A stretch of 64,000 nucleotides of DNA from Chroococcidiopsis sp. TS-821 (GCF_002939305.1 NZ_MVDI01000004.1:124001-188000), one strand, 5' to 3'. Positions 44,804-55,579 are shown, numbered from the stretch's first letter. The notes: generated from the letters alone by a model not told the origin. Made by a program: numbers and translations.

Positions 44804-45757
44804 CTACAGCATAGACAACTCTCCAATCACTTCGAGGCGCTTATATTTCCCTAGTGTCATAAACCTTTCTGCAAGCGTTTCGGCAACACTCGGACTAATC
44901 CAACCCATTTGCTGTAGTAGATAGATTGCAACCGCGTGTTTAGCCCGCTTGGCTCCATCCATAACTTTGATCGCTAACCCCATACCTTCACCAATGCGAC
45001 CAATACACTGAATGCCTTCTGCACCTGCTTTGCTCACCAATTCTCCTTGCGTTAACCGCATCAATTCGGTATCAAATTCGCCCTCCCCTGCCACCATTGT
45101 TGGATGATGCGTCATAGCACGCACAATGCGTTCCATATCTAAGTTATTGCCTGAGGACAGCTGCGCGTACAACGACGCAATTTGTCCCATTTGCATCAAA
45201 TAAGTCGGGGCACCGCAATCATCATGCGCGCAAATAAATTCTTCAGCTGGCATCCGCAGCAATTCGGCAATTTTCCCAAAAATCAGTTGCTGTACAGGGT
45301 GGTTGCGTTGCAAATAATTATTCAACGACCAACGCCGTTGCTGACACACAGCTAGCATTCCGGCGTGTTTCCCTGAGCAGTTGTACTGCAATGGACTGCG
45401 TTTGCCTTCAGGAATTGGACACTGTAGAACTGAAGGATCGATATCCGCACGCCACAGAATATTAAATACTTGACGTACTTGCTCAATTGTGCCTTTATGC
45501 GAACTACAGATGATGGCTAAATCGCGGTCTGTTAAGTTATAGCGTTCGAGTGTCCCTGTCGTGGTAACACCTAATGCTTGAAACGGCTTGAGTGCCGAAC
45601 GGATAAATGTGGCAGTTTCAGCGTTTCCAGCAACAGACAAAATGCGCCCTCGGTCGTCACATACAACAGCCTGGACTAAATGTCTCGATTCAATAATACC
45701 TTCGCGCAGTAACCTTACTTCGAGTTCTGCGGCTTGAGTTCGTTTTCCCCTTGTCAT
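44804..45757 (-). CDS. L-asparaginase II (AnsA, Rhizobium etli type)
   Basis: 317 residues, ATG start. Matches the asparaginase_II family rather than the classical bacterial enzyme: block YNCSGKHAGMLA, FICAHDDCGAP with its paired Cys, HHPTMVAGEGEFDTELM, and an N-terminal part RSALKPFQALGV. It hydrolyses L-asparagine to aspartate and ammonia. No signal peptide. The next gene on this strand (CGLD27) ends 62 bases before its start. Confidence 0.88.
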   Translation of the reverse strand: MTRGKRTQAAELEVRLLREGIIESRHLVQAVVCDDRGRILSVAGNAETATFIRSALKPFQALGVTTTGTLERYNLTDRDLAIICSSHKGTIEQVRQVFNILWRADIDPSVLQCPIPEGKRSPLQYNCSGKHAGMLAVCQQRRWSLNNYLQRNHPVQQLIFGKIAELLRMPAEEFICAHDDCGAPTYLMQMGQIASLYAQLSSGNNLDMERIVRAMTHHPTMVAGEGEFDTELMRLTQGELVSKAGAEGIQCIGRIGEGMGLAIKVMDGAKRAKHAVAIYLLQQMGWISPSVAETLAERFMTLGKYKRLEVIGELSML

Positions 45758-45818
45758 GGGTAAACTCTATCATTTAGCGGGACGTAAGAGTTGATTTTAG
45801 ATTGGAAAACTACGTAAA

Positions 45819-46319
45819 TTACAGAAAATACCAAATTAATTCACCTAATAGTAGAAGTAAGGCAACAACTCCCAGCGTTTGTTGTAGCCGTTGGATAATT
45901 GGTTTGATTTCGTAACTCACAATCAAGCGATCGCGCGCAAGAACTTCTTGCGGTTTTGTCCAAGTTTGTCCGTCATACCAACCGGACTCTTCATAAAAAA
46001 TTGTCGGGCTTGCGAGGCGGTTGCTAACGTAAGACCATCCTAAATACCAGCGCACGACTGTAAATATTACGCCAATGCTGGCTAATCCTGCACCACAGAG
46101 CATAAATTGTAAAATATGCTTTTGCGGAGAAAAACTTGCCGCGGCAACTGGTCCTGCAACGATCCAGGACAATCCCCACACCCAAGCTAGCTTAGTAATA
46201 TACTGACGCCATTCTAAATTGCAAGTACTATAGTAGTTTGATGCTTTAAGTGCTTCGTATTCGTTGAGTGGCTGTTGTTCTACAGGGACTGGACAATCCG
46301 ACACTGAAAAATCCATCAT
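45819..46319 (-). CDS. CGLD27/Ycf36-like membrane protein (DUF1230)
   Basis: 166 residues from ATG 46319; a longer frame from 46364 would overlap rsfS by 41 bases, so I take the downstream start. Features: CPVPVEQQPLNEYEALKAS, a hydrophobic segment near 47-66, another near 78-98, and YEESGWYDGQTW; it is hydrophobic again at the C-terminus. This resembles the conserved green-lineage CGLD27/Ycf36 family. Function not established; a thylakoid or plasma-membrane location is inferred. Its ATG lies five bases after the rsfS stop, suggesting cotranscription. Confidence 0.83.
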   Translation of the reverse strand: MMDFSVSDCPVPVEQQPLNEYEALKASNYYSTCNLEWRQYITKLAWVWGLSWIVAGPVAAASFSPQKHILQFMLCGAGLASIGVIFTVVRWYLGWSYVSNRLASPTIFYEESGWYDGQTWTKPQEVLARDRLIVSYEIKPIIQRLQQTLGVVALLLLLGELIWYFL

Positions 46320-46323
46320 GGTG

Positions 46324-46767
46324 CTAAGCCCCATCGGCAGTGGTAAACTCGACTCGCTCTGCATGACCCCAAAACGCTTCTAAATTATAAAATTCGCGTT
46401 CTTTAGGCATCATCACGTGAACTATCACATCGCCGTAGTCTTGTAACACCCAAGTTGCATCTACTTTGCCTTCGGTGCGTAGCGGTTGCCGTTGCCACTC
46501 TTGTTCGATTTGATCGACAATTGCTTGGGCGATCGCGCGGACTTGGACGTGCGAGTATCCTGTTGCAATGACAAAATAATCTGCCATGTATGATACATCT
46601 GCAACTCGCAACACAACAATGTCGCCTGCTTTACGATCCGAAGCTGCTTGGGCAGCAGTAAGGGCTAACTCCTTACTAATATCGCTCTCTGCTTGTGCTG
46701 ACTTGACTGCACTTGCTGCCGTAGATCTAGACTGCGATTGTGAATTTACTGGCGAATATTCTGTCAT
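46324..46767 (-). CDS. rsfS: Ribosome silencing factor RsfS
   Basis: 147 residues; TGAGGTG precedes the ATG. Residues about 30-140 form the RsfS/Iojap domain: AAQAASDRKAGDIVVLRVADVSYMADYFVIATG, WVLQDYGDVIVHVM and EFYNLEAFW. RsfS binds large-subunit protein L14 and blocks subunit joining when nutrients are low. An Ala/Ser/Gln-rich N-terminal extension is present. It lies downstream of yqeK, the usual order in bacteria, and upstream of the CGLD27 gene. Confidence 0.93.
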   Translation of the reverse strand: MTEYSPVNSQSQSRSTAASAVKSAQAESDISKELALTAAQAASDRKAGDIVVLRVADVSYMADYFVIATGYSHVQVRAIAQAIVDQIEQEWQRQPLRTEGKVDATWVLQDYGDVIVHVMMPKEREFYNLEAFWGHAERVEFTTADGA

Positions 46768-46869
46768 TACACCTCAGGAAAAATTATTAATTTTTATTAA
46801 ACATTCTTTAAAGATGGCTGGCTATGGGGACTGCTGGGGTTTTCTTGCATACTAACAAAAAACGACAGC

Positions 46870-47502
46870 TCATGCAGTTTTATCCGTGACTTGCTGCGAA
46901 TTTTTTACTTTTTGCAAAAACCAGTTACGCGTTGCAACTGTTCGAGGATGAATTAACCGATGATTTGCGATTAATAACTGCAACGAGTAGTCACATGTTA
47001 GCCAAACCGCGCGTTCGAGATTGTGATAGCTTGCTTTGCGCAATTCTTCTAACTCTGGAGTTTCTCCGCGCCCTGGTTCTAAGCTATCTGCTAAAAAGAT
47101 AATGCAGCTTAGTGCATTCATTCCTGGTTTGCCTAAAGTATGGTTAGCAATTGCTAAACACACGTCTTCATCGTTTATGCTAAAAGTTTCTCTGGCAATC
47201 AGTGCCCCAACATCCGCGTGCAATAAGTGAGGATTCGCTTGACTCACAGGATCGATCTCTATTCCTGCTGCTTGTGCCATTGTCAAGAGTTTTTGCGGTT
47301 TAAAATACTTTGCTAAGTCGTGCATCAACGCAGCTTTCGCAGCTTTTTCGACATCAACTTGATGATGCTGTGCCAAGGCGATCGCCATTTGTTCGACTCG
47401 AAGAATGTGTTGAATGCGCGATTGCGGTACGTTTTCTGCTAGCCAAGCTAGAACGCGATCGCGTTCAGTAAAATTTAACTCTAAAGTTTGGTCGGGAAGC
47501 AC
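46870..47502 (-). CDS. yqeK: YqeK-type HD-domain Ap4A hydrolase
   Basis: 210 residues, GTG start. HD-domain metal ligands are visible: His near residue 27 (RIQHILRVE), HDLAKYF and HADVGALIARE, then AIANHTLG. These match YqeK, a symmetrical bis(5'-nucleosyl)-tetraphosphatase that hydrolyses Ap4A to two ADP. Its neighbour rsfS, with a 102-base gap, is a common partner. The N-terminal residues LPDQTLELNFTERD are unremarkable. Confidence 0.88.
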   Translation of the reverse strand: MLPDQTLELNFTERDRVLAWLAENVPQSRIQHILRVEQMAIALAQHHQVDVEKAAKAALMHDLAKYFKPQKLLTMAQAAGIEIDPVSQANPHLLHADVGALIARETFSINDEDVCLAIANHTLGKPGMNALSCIIFLADSLEPGRGETPELEELRKASYHNLERAVWLTCDYSLQLLIANHRLIHPRTVATRNWFLQKVKNSQQVTDKTA

Positions 47503-47612
47503 AATAAGACGACTGAGGATGATTCCACCACCTTATTGTAACGAAGTGTTAGAAATGAATTAAGAATCTTTGTTTGATAATCAGCTACTTTGACCGCGAC
47601 TGCAATCAGCTG

Positions 47613-48440
47613 ATGGCTTCTTTGACATTATCTAGCCAAATGTCTGTAATTACTACTGCTGAAACTACAACCGCACGACTTATTGAGGTTTTTTCTGCGA
47701 TTCAAGGAGAGGGACTCAATGTCGGAACCCGGCAAATTTTCATTCGTTTTGCTTTGTGTGACTTGCGCTGTCACTTTTGTGATAGCGCGCATACGTGGAG
47801 CGTACCGCGTACTTATCGCGTTGAGCGATCGCCGGGGTTGCGCGATTTTGAAACCTACGATAATCCAGTTGCGCTCGATTTGCTCTTACAGTGGGTGCAG
47901 CGACTCAATACACCTGGGTTACATGACAGTATTAGCTTGACGGGCGGCGAGCCTTTGCTGCATAGTGCCTTTTTAGTGCAGTTTCTACCGCAGGTGCAAA
48001 AAAGCACAGGATTGCCAATTTACTTAGAAAGCGGCGGACATCGCCCGCAGCAGCTAGCGATGGTGTTACCACATCTGAATTCGGTAGGCATGGATTTCAA
48101 GCTACCAAGCGTCAGTGGCGAAAATTATTGGCAAGAACACGCAGAATTTTTGCAGCGTTGCTACAAGTCGGATGTAGAGGTATTTATTAAAGTCATTGTC
48201 TCAGCCGCGACTGATGTTGCTGAACTGCATCGGGCTGCGGAATTAGTCGCAGCTGTTGACCCCGAAATTGTCTTATTCCTCCAACCGGTGACGCCATTGG
48301 CATCTACTCAACAGCATAGCCAAACAGATTTTGCAGCTCCAACTCCCGCACAGGTTTTAACTTGGCAAGCTGAAATGAAGCGATTGCTCAAGCACGTGCG
48401 CGTCGTTCCACAAACGCACAAAATGCTCAATCAGTTATAA
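47613..48440 (+). CDS. queE: 7-carboxy-7-deazaguanine synthase
   Basis: About 275 residues from ATG 47613; in-frame TTG at 47574 and ATG at 47640 are alternatives and no ribosome site decides. It carries the QueE variant of the radical SAM motif, with three cysteines in CDLRCHFCDSAHTW (C-x3-C-x2-C), preceded by EVFSAIQGEGLNVG and followed by LTGGEPLLH. QueE contracts the ring of 6-carboxy-tetrahydropterin to 7-carboxy-7-deazaguanine, the step after QueD. A QueD-like gene is at 33 kb. Confidence 0.92.
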   Translation: MASLTLSSQMSVITTAETTTARLIEVFSAIQGEGLNVGTRQIFIRFALCDLRCHFCDSAHTWSVPRTYRVERSPGLRDFETYDNPVALDLLLQWVQRLNTPGLHDSISLTGGEPLLHSAFLVQFLPQVQKSTGLPIYLESGGHRPQQLAMVLPHLNSVGMDFKLPSVSGENYWQEHAEFLQRCYKSDVEVFIKVIVSAATDVAELHRAAELVAAVDPEIVLFLQPVTPLASTQQHSQTDFAAPTPAQVLTWQAEMKRLLKHVRVVPQTHKMLNQL

Positions 48441-48447
48441 ACATTAT

Positions 48448-49098
48448 TTAATCGCCGTAAACGACTCCTTGTGAGGCTTTTGTCCGAGCCTTAGCTTTGT
48501 TTGCACTGCGTTTGAGGGCTTGTAGTCTTGATTCATATTTTGCTCGTTGGCGCTTGCTGGGGGATTGTTCAATCAATGTTTTCAGCGCGCTGCCTAGGCT
48601 CTTGTAGGCGTTGGGAAGAGTGTAGTTGAAGCGAGTTGCCAGCGCGATCGCTTTTTCATCGGCTTCGATTGCTTCTTGTAGTTGCTTTTGCCCATTATTT
48701 TTGACGTATAGTCTATAACCAGAGACACCACACAGTCCAAGTGCTAATAGCAGCAACAATCCATCTTGCACCCACAGTTCGCCTACTGCACCACCTAAAC
48801 CAATCGCCAAGGCTGCCATTTCCCATCCATCTTTAGGAATGGTATCGTTCTGAATGCGGGCAACTTCATGCCAAAATAGCAGATTGCGCTGATCAATTGC
48901 TAGTTGATCCCACTTGACTAGATCGATCAGAATTTCTACTTGGTCTCTGCCTATTTCTTCTGTGGTAATCAGTGGAGGGTTAACTTCAGTTGTCCCTTCT
49001 ACACTAACCCAGCTTTGCAATTCGGGTGGAAGTAAGTTTCTTAAGCGGCGCAGTTCGCTCATTTCTGCTTTAGCAGAGGTTGTTGCGTAGGATGTCAT
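48448..49098 (-). CDS. DUF3318 domain protein
   Basis: 216 residues, with a helical N-terminal part, a hydrophobic pair of segments (about 99-128: AIGLGGAVGELWVQDGLLLLLALGLCG interrupted by charged residues) and a basic Ala/Lys/Arg-rich C-terminal tail. It contains the block LLFWHEVARIQ. It matches the cyanobacterial DUF3318 family; no function is known. Ends eight bases from the convergent queE stop. Confidence 0.8.
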   Translation of the reverse strand: MTSYATTSAKAEMSELRRLRNLLPPELQSWVSVEGTTEVNPPLITTEEIGRDQVEILIDLVKWDQLAIDQRNLLFWHEVARIQNDTIPKDGWEMAALAIGLGGAVGELWVQDGLLLLLALGLCGVSGYRLYVKNNGQKQLQEAIEADEKAIALATRFNYTLPNAYKSLGSALKTLIEQSPSKRQRAKYESRLQALKRSANKAKARTKASQGVVYGD

Positions 49099-49390
49099 AG
49101 ACTCGGTGTTATTGCAAATTACAAGTAAAGCTACTATCTCTCATATTGAAGTATACCGTGTCCTTTTATAGTAGCAAGATAATCAATGTGACGGCACGTA
49201 GCTTGCATATACCTAAATTCATAATTCAGGACTTTGCGTAGCAGTAACAAGCGCGCACTACGCACGCGACTGCAAAAGCAGACAGGGTTTTACCGGTAAC
49301 ATTCATTCGCTAAACTCTTTATGAACGAAAAATCGTGCCACACCAGTGCAAGATATGAGTAGAAGTCAAACTGGCAAAAGGCGAAACGCG

Positions 49391-50254
49391 ATGGCAATAT
49401 CGATTGCACACTTAGGTCCCACAGGTACTTATGCAGAACAAGCAGCTTTAGCTTATCTTCGTCAGCTGAAGCACGAAGAACAAACGAGGTTATATCCTTA
49501 TCCGAGTATTGCTCAAACTTTAAAAGCTGTGGCACGAGGTAAAGCAGATGTTGCCGTTGTTCCTGTTGAAAATTCAATTGAAGGTAGTGTTACTGTTACT
49601 CTAGATACGCTTTGGCAGCTCGACCAATTACAAATTCAACTTGCATTAGTTTTACCAATTACTCATGCTTTACTTTCGCACGCGCCAAGTTTAGAAGCTA
49701 TTGATATAGTCTACTCGCACCCGCAAGCGCTAGCGCAGTGTCAAGGATGGTTAGAGCAGTTTTTACCTGATGTTGAGTTAATTTCAGCTAATTCTACAAC
49801 CGAGGCGTTGCAGCATCTCAAACCCGAAAGTAGTGCTGGCGCGATATCTTCGTTACGTGCCGCCCAAATTTACAACGTGCCGGTTCTGGCGCGTGCGATC
49901 AACGATTATCCCGACAACTGCACGCGGTTTTGGGTAGTAGGTCAGCGTTGTGCAAGTTATGAAGTATCGGCTGTAGAATACACTCACACGTCACTTGCAT
50001 TTAGTTTGCCTGCTAATGTCCCAGGAGCCTTAGTTAAACCTCTGCAAATTTTCGCTGAGCGTAGCATTAATCTTAGCCGTATTGAATCGCGCCCAACGAA
50101 GCGATCGCTTGGTGAATATCTTTTCTTTCTTGATTTAGAAGCCGATGCTAATTCACCGTTAGTACAATCTGCGATCGCCGAGCTTTCTACCTTTACAGAA
50201 ATTCTCAAGCTCTTTGGTAGCTACAACGTGGTAGAGGTAAAAAGTGATTTTTAG
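49391..50254 (+). CDS. pheA: Prephenate dehydratase
   Basis: 287 residues from ATG 49391; in-frame GTG 49346 and ATG 49355 upstream add residues unlike the family. The catalytic domain has HLGPTGTYAEQAAL, the Thr-rich VPVENSIEGSVTVTLD and NCTRFWVVG; an ACT domain follows (about 205-280) with the Phe-binding SRIESRPTKRSLGEYLFFLD. It makes phenylpyruvate from prephenate and should be feedback-inhibited by phenylalanine through the ACT domain. No chorismate mutase domain is fused. The 3' end overlaps the convergent Lon-N gene by four bases. Confidence 0.93.
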   Translation: MAISIAHLGPTGTYAEQAALAYLRQLKHEEQTRLYPYPSIAQTLKAVARGKADVAVVPVENSIEGSVTVTLDTLWQLDQLQIQLALVLPITHALLSHAPSLEAIDIVYSHPQALAQCQGWLEQFLPDVELISANSTTEALQHLKPESSAGAISSLRAAQIYNVPVLARAINDYPDNCTRFWVVGQRCASYEVSAVEYTHTSLAFSLPANVPGALVKPLQIFAERSINLSRIESRPTKRSLGEYLFFLDLEADANSPLVQSAIAELSTFTEILKLFGSYNVVEVKSDF

Positions 50255-50892
50255 TTGAACGTGTCTTTAAGTACGGTACGCGCTGCTAAATGATTGCGAG
50301 TAGAGGTTAATATCTCTGCTTCTCGTTCTAAGCGCGCCGCAGTGTCTTGCATTTCGAGTAAGTTTTGTTGCTCGGCAGCAACGCCATAAAGATTACTTGC
50401 GACCCAGTAAGATAGTTCTGTTGGTAAATCAGGGATATCTTTTGGCAGTTCAATATTTTGTTCGGTTAGCTTCGCTGAGAGACGCACAACATCGTGGAGG
50501 AGTTGTTCTACTTCTTGTGCTAACGGCTTGAGATCTCTTTGGGGTGGATGATCCTCAATCCACTCAACTAACCCGACTTTGTAAGGCTTTTCTCGAACGT
50601 ATTCTAAAACGCGAAAGCGTTGCTGTCCCAAGGTTAAAATGTTCATGCGGTCATCGGGTAGCCGCTGGTACTGAATAACTTCGGCACAACAGCCTACTGT
50701 CGCGGGTTGATTTTGCACTGGATCCCACAACAGTACACCAAATCGGCGATCGCTCTCAAGAATCGTGTTCATCATGATCCGGTAGCGAAATTCAAAGATA
50801 TGTAGAGGTAGAGGTCTACCGGGGAAGAGAACCACTTCAGGTAAAGGAAATAGGGACAGTTCTCGAACCGCAATTTTAGAAGAGGATGCCAT
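50251..50892 (-). CDS. Lon N-terminal substrate-binding domain protein
   Basis: 213 residues. The whole protein matches the Lon N-terminal (LON/PUA-like) domain without the ATPase and protease parts: ELSLFPLPEVVLFPGRPLPLHIFEFRYR, FGVLLWDP, and LGQQRFRVLEY. Stand-alone LON-domain proteins occur widely in cyanobacteria and are thought to bind protein substrates. It lies downstream of rpsJ on the same strand, with a 166-base spacer that holds a palindromic repeat. Confidence 0.88.
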   Translation of the reverse strand: MASSSKIAVRELSLFPLPEVVLFPGRPLPLHIFEFRYRIMMNTILESDRRFGVLLWDPVQNQPATVGCCAEVIQYQRLPDDRMNILTLGQQRFRVLEYVREKPYKVGLVEWIEDHPPQRDLKPLAQEVEQLLHDVVRLSAKLTEQNIELPKDIPDLPTELSYWVASNLYGVAAEQQNLLEMQDTAARLEREAEILTSTRNHLAARTVLKDTFN

Positions 50893-50985
50893 GTTCGCTC
50901 AGTAAAAACGGTAACTGCGCAATATATACCTACTTTAACCTATTTGTTAAGCAAAATTATTAATCAAGGACATTAATTGGTAGTG

Positions 50986-51020
50986 GGTAATTGGTAATGT
51001 CGATTTCATAACCAATTACC
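50986..51020. repeat. Palindromic intergenic repeat (GGTAATTGGT family)
   Basis: Arms at 50986-50999 and 51007-51020 are complementary at 13 of 14 positions around a seven-base loop. It is a GGTAATTGGT-type element that recurs, at least in fragments, elsewhere in the window (for example near 57340). It sits between rpsJ and the Lon-N gene. Confidence 0.75.
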
Positions 51021-51058
51021 AACTTCTCCGTGCTACTTAATGCTCAATTTAATCTTTG

Positions 51059-51376
51059 TTAAAGTTTCACTTCGATATCGACACCGGAGGGAAGATCGAG
51101 TTTCATCAAAGCATCAATGGTTTTGGAGGAGGGTTGATAGATATCAATAATACGGCGGTGAGTTCTAGTTTCAAAGTGTTCGCGCGAGTCTTTATCAACG
51201 TGTGGAGAGCGCAGAACGCAATAAATTCTTTTCTTAGTTGGTAAAGGAATTGGACCGATAGCTGTGGCGTTCGTCCGATTTGCAGTATCTACGATTTTTT
51301 CACATGAAGTATCTAGTAGGCGGCGATCGAAAGCCTGCAAGCGAATTCGAATCTTTTGCTGTTGAAGAGTTGCCAT
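51059..51376 (-). CDS. rpsJ: 30S ribosomal protein S10
   Basis: 105 residues from ATG 51376; the longer frame to 51436 adds residues not found in S10. Contains [22 protein letters not shown] and the conserved [30 protein letters not shown]10 is in the 30S head and also acts as NusE. It is the last gene of the str cluster here, 108 bases after tuf; in many bacteria rpsJ opens the S10 operon. Confidence 0.96.
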   Translation of the reverse strand: MATLQQQKIRIRLQAFDRRLLDTSCEKIVDTANRTNATAIGPIPLPTKKRIYCVLRSPHVDKDSREHFETRTHRRIIDIYQPSSKTIDALMKLDLPSGVDIEVKL

Positions 51377-51484
51377 TTTCTTTAGTTTTCCTGGTTCAGT
51401 TTTAACAATGTTGACATTAAAAGAGCAGAAAAGCATTTTACCGTATGAGTGTGCCTTCCTGCTCTTAACTTATTTACAGAGGTA

Positions 51485-52714
51485 CTATTTCAAGATTTTA
51501 GAAACAACACCTGCACCAATGGTTCGACCGCCTTCGCGAATCGCAAAGCGCATTCCTTGCTCAATCGCAATCGGGCTAATCAGTTCTACGGTCATTTTCA
51601 CGCGATCGCCTGGCATTACCATTTCTGCTGCACTACCATCATCCGAGGTAAAAGCTTTGATAGTGCCAGTTACATCGGTTGTTCGCACGTAGAACTGCGG
51701 ACGATAACCAGCAAAGAACGGAGTTTTTCGACCGCCTTCTTTGTCTGTCAGAACATACACTTCAGACTCAAACTCAGTGTGAGGTGTAATACTACCAGGT
51801 TTAGCTAGTACCATGCCCCGTTCTACTTCTTCTTTCTTCAATCCTCGAAGTAGAACACCGACGTTATCTCCAGCCATACCTTCGTCCAAGGTTTTCTGGA
51901 ACATTTCTACACCGGTCACTGTGGTGCTACGAGTATTTTTGATACCCACTAACTCCACGGTTTCGCCTACTTTGATCTTGCCGCGCTCGATTCTACCAGT
52001 AGCTACAGTACCGCGACCAGAGATCGAGAATACGTCTTCTACCGCCATCAAGAAGGGTTTATCTACATCGCGCTCTGGTGTAGGGATGTAAGAATCGACT
52101 GCATCCATTAACTCATAGATTTTATCAACCCATTCGTTATCGCCTCTTTGCGTCGCAGGATTGCTTGTCATTGCTTCGAGCGCTAACAAGGCACTACCAG
52201 CAACGATAGGAATATCATCACCGGGGAAGTCGTATGAGCTCAGTAGTTCGCGAACTTCCAGTTCTACAAGTTCTAGAAGTTCTTCATCATCTACCATGTC
52301 TTTCTTGTTTAAGAAGACAACGATATTTGGAACCCCTACTTGTTTTGCTAACAAAATATGTTCGCGGGTTTGAGGCATTGGACCGTCCGCCGCAGACACA
52401 ACAAGGATTGCTCCGTCCATTTGTGCTGCACCGGTAATCATGTTTTTCACATAGTCTGCGTGTCCTGGACAGTCTACGTGAGCATAATGCCGCTTTTCCG
52501 TCTCGTACTCTACGTGCGCTGTATTAATTGTGATACCGCGTGCCTTTTCTTCAGGAGCAGCATCAATATCATCATACTTGCGAGCTTTCGCCTGACCCAA
52601 AGCAGCTAGGGTCATAGTGATTGCTGCTGTTAGCGTGGTTTTGCCGTGGTCAACGTGACCAATCGTACCGATGTTAACGTGGGGTTTAGTTCTTTCAAAC
52701 TTTGCGCGTGCCAT
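51485..52714 (-). CDS. tuf: Elongation factor Tu
   Basis: 409 residues. P-loop [10 protein letters not shown], switch region [29 protein letters not shown], and NKKD, followed by beta-barrel domains 2 and 3 to the C-terminal [12 protein letters not shown]. It delivers aminoacyl-tRNA to the ribosomal A site. A purine-rich AAGGAA lies upstream. The gene follows fusA by 22 bases. The length is usual for cyanobacterial EF-Tu, slightly longer than that of proteobacteria. Confidence 0.99.
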   Translation of the reverse strand: MARAKFERTKPHVNIGTIGHVDHGKTTLTAAITMTLAALGQAKARKYDDIDAAPEEKARGITINTAHVEYETEKRHYAHVDCPGHADYVKNMITGAAQMDGAILVVSAADGPMPQTREHILLAKQVGVPNIVVFLNKKDMVDDEELLELVELEVRELLSSYDFPGDDIPIVAGSALLALEAMTSNPATQRGDNEWVDKIYELMDAVDSYIPTPERDVDKPFLMAVEDVFSISGRGTVATGRIERGKIKVGETVELVGIKNTRSTTVTGVEMFQKTLDEGMAGDNVGVLLRGLKKEEVERGMVLAKPGSITPHTEFESEVYVLTDKEGGRKTPFFAGYRPQFYVRTTDVTGTIKAFTSDDGSAAEMVMPGDRVKMTVELISPIAIEQGMRFAIREGGRTIGAGVVSKILK

Positions 52715-52736
52715 GAATGATCGGTTCCTTTTTTAG

Positions 52737-54812
52737 TTATGCGTTCCCTTTACTTTTAGCGATAATTGCTTCAGCCACGTTGCGAGGTACTTCCTCGTAG
52801 TTACTAAACTCCATTGTGAAGATACCCCGACCTTGGGTTTTCGAGCGAATATCTGTAGCATAGCCGAACATTTCTGCTAATGGAACTTTAGCAGTCACTT
52901 TCGCAATGCCTTGCTCAGATCCCATGCCTTCAATTTGACCGCGACGGGAGTTGAGGTCTCCCATAACGTCTCCTAGGAAGTTTTCCGGGACTTCTACCTC
53001 TACTTTCATCATAGGTTCTAACAGCACGGGTGAAGCTTTCATAACAGCTTCTTTCATCGCCATTGAACCAGCGATTTTAAACGCCATTTCCGACGAGTCA
53101 ACTTCGTGGTAAGAACCATCTACCAAAGTCGCTTTGACATCAATAACTGGATATCCAGCTAAGACACCTGATTCACAGGTTTCTTTCATCCCTTGTTCTA
53201 CAGGCGGAATGTATTCTTTAGGTACAGCACCACCTACAATCTTAGAGACGAACTCAAACCCTGTTCCTGGTTCACCTGGTTCCAGCTCGACAACAACATG
53301 ACCGTATTGACCTTTACCGCCACTTTGACGGATAAATTTGCCTTCGGCTTTCACAGGTTTACGCACAGTTTCGCGATAGGCTACTTGCGGCGCACCTACG
53401 TTTGCTTCTACCTTGAATTCTCGTAACATGCGGTCTACAAGGATTTCTAGGTGCAACTCTCCCATGCCTGAAATAACCGTTTGATTCGTTTCCGGGTCGA
53501 CGCTGACGCGGAAGGTTGGATCTTCTTCTGACAAGGATTGTAGTGCTTTCGATAGCTTATCCATGTCTTGCTTGGTTTTTGGTTCGACCGCTACCGAGAT
53601 TACTGGCTCTGGAATATATAGAGACTCTAAGATAACTGGAGCATTTTCATCGCAAAGCGTGTCACCTGTAAAGGTATCCTTAAGTCCTAGCGCTGCTCCT
53701 AAATCTCCGGCACGCAGTTCGTCCACGTCAGTTCGCTCGTCAGCTTTCAATACCACCAGGCGCGATACCCGCTCTTTCTTACCCTTCGTGGAGTTCATGA
53801 CGTAGCTACCTTTCTTAAGAACTCCAGAGTAAACGCGGATAAAGGTCAGACGTCCGTAGGGATCGGCCATAATTTTGAAAGCCAAAGCCGAGAAAGGTTC
53901 GTCATCACTTGCTCGACGTTCAACGGTTTCGCCCGATGGTAGCGTACCTTGAATTGCTGGTACGTCAATTGGTGCTGGCAAATAATCGACAACTGCGTCA
54001 AGTAGTAGTTGGACGCCTTTATTTTTAAAAGCCGAACCACACAGTACCGGTACAATAGTCCCTGCAATTGTTCCCTGACGTAAGCCTTGACGAATTTCTG
54101 CTTCGGTGAGTTCTTCCCCTTCTAGATACTTTTCGATTAATGCTTCGTCAGTTTCTGCGACGGCTTCAATCAGCTTCATGCGGTACTCGGCTGCTGCTTC
54201 CTGCATCTCCGCAGGAATCTCGGTTTCTTGGATATCTGTTCCTTTATCGTTTGTGTAAATAAAGGCGCGCATCCGCACAAGGTCTACAAGTCCCTGAAAC
54301 GTATCTTCGCTACCGATTGGCAGTTGTATGGGTACAGCATTGGCACGTAAGCGATCGCGGATTTGGTTATAAACTTTGTAAAAGTTTGCCCCAGTTCGAT
54401 CCATTTTGTTGATGAAGGCAATTCTCGGAACTTTATACCGGTCTGCCTGTCTCCATACCGTTTCTGACTGGGGTTGTACTCCACCAACCGAGCAGAACAC
54501 GGCGATTACGCCGTCTAATACTCGCATTGAACGCTCTACTTCAATTGTGAAGTCTACGTGCCCAGGAGTATCAATAATGTTAATTTGGTGATCTTTCCAG
54601 CTTGTTGTAATCGCAGCTGCGGTAATCGTAATTCCACGTTCCCGCTCTTGCTCCATCCAGTCAGTGACTGCTGTTCCTTCGTGAACTTCACCAATTTTGT
54701 GAACAATACCGGAATAAAAGAGAATTCGCTCTGTTGTTGTTGTTTTGCCCGCATCAATGTGGGCCGCAATCCCGATATTGCGTACTTTTTCCAGCGGGAC
54801 TGTACGTGCCAC
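52737..54812 (-). CDS. fusA: Elongation factor G
   Basis: 691 residues. P-loop [14 protein letters not shown], switch [20 protein letters not shown] and NKMD; domain II and domains III-V continue to the C-terminal [16 protein letters not shown]. It catalyses ribosomal translocation. Order rpsL-rpsG-fusA-tuf is the conserved str operon, and the gene starts 116 bases after rpsG. Confidence 0.99.
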   Translation of the reverse strand: MARTVPLEKVRNIGIAAHIDAGKTTTTERILFYSGIVHKIGEVHEGTAVTDWMEQERERGITITAAAITTSWKDHQINIIDTPGHVDFTIEVERSMRVLDGVIAVFCSVGGVQPQSETVWRQADRYKVPRIAFINKMDRTGANFYKVYNQIRDRLRANAVPIQLPIGSEDTFQGLVDLVRMRAFIYTNDKGTDIQETEIPAEMQEAAAEYRMKLIEAVAETDEALIEKYLEGEELTEAEIRQGLRQGTIAGTIVPVLCGSAFKNKGVQLLLDAVVDYLPAPIDVPAIQGTLPSGETVERRASDDEPFSALAFKIMADPYGRLTFIRVYSGVLKKGSYVMNSTKGKKERVSRLVVLKADERTDVDELRAGDLGAALGLKDTFTGDTLCDENAPVILESLYIPEPVISVAVEPKTKQDMDKLSKALQSLSEEDPTFRVSVDPETNQTVISGMGELHLEILVDRMLREFKVEANVGAPQVAYRETVRKPVKAEGKFIRQSGGKGQYGHVVVELEPGEPGTGFEFVSKIVGGAVPKEYIPPVEQGMKETCESGVLAGYPVIDVKATLVDGSYHEVDSSEMAFKIAGSMAMKEAVMKASPVLLEPMMKVEVEVPENFLGDVMGDLNSRRGQIEGMGSEQGIAKVTAKVPLAEMFGYATDIRSKTQGRGIFTMEFSNYEEVPRNVAEAIIAKSKGNA

Positions 54813-54928
54813 AGTTACCTCCTTAAGTTGTGTTGCCGCAGGTATCTTTAATATTACTATCTGTTAAGATTCTATACGTTTAGGGGAACCCGCTCTATGT
54901 TTGTGCTGATTTCCCCTCTAGTATCAAT

Positions 54929-55399
54929 CTAGTATCGATAGTGAGCAAACGCTTTGTTTGCTTCTGCCATACGATGAGTTTCTTCTCGCTTACGAATGGC
55001 ACTTCCTGTCTCGTTTGCCGCGTCCATTAATTCACTAGCAAGTTTGCTTGCCATCGAGCGACCCGAACGTTGTCTTGCGTACTGAATCAACCAGCGGAGT
55101 GCTAACGTCGTTCCTCGATCTGCACGTACTTCCATTGGTACTTGGTATGTTGCACCTCCAACACGACGGGCTTTTACTTCGACTAGCGGAGTTGCATTAC
55201 GTACCGCTCTTTCAAAAGTTTCGATAGGATCGCCCCCAGTTCGTTCTTCAATAGTTTTCATAGCATCATAGATGATTCTTGCAGCTAGCGATTTCTTACC
55301 ATTACGCATCACCCGCCGCATCATCATACTAATGAGGCGACTGTTATATACTGAATCTGGGGGAACTGGACGTTTTTGAATAACAGTACGACGAGACAT
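54929..55399 (-). CDS. rpsG: 30S ribosomal protein S7
   Basis: 156 residues beginning [20 protein letters not shown]; conserved [49 protein letters not shown]-type sequence is present throughout (read in pieces). S7 binds 16S rRNA in the head domain. Second gene of the str operon. In E. coli it represses the operon translationally; whether it does here is not visible. Confidence 0.98.
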   Translation of the reverse strand: MSRRTVIQKRPVPPDSVYNSRLISMMMRRVMRNGKKSLAARIIYDAMKTIEERTGGDPIETFERAVRNATPLVEVKARRVGGATYQVPMEVRADRGTTLALRWLIQYARQRSGRSMASKLASELMDAANETGSAIRKREETHRMAEANKAFAHYRY

Positions 55400-55579
55400 A
55401 CGTAAGCCTTTAAATTAAACTACTGGGCAACAACGACATAATTTCTATAGAGCGGTCTCCTGCTGTGTCACTTTTGGCACAGCTCTAAACGCGACTAGCC
55501 ATCATTCTAGTCTTTAAGCTGAATATGTTAATTTTGCAAGCTGTCTATCGAACACGCCTTCACTTAATATAATGAAGCG

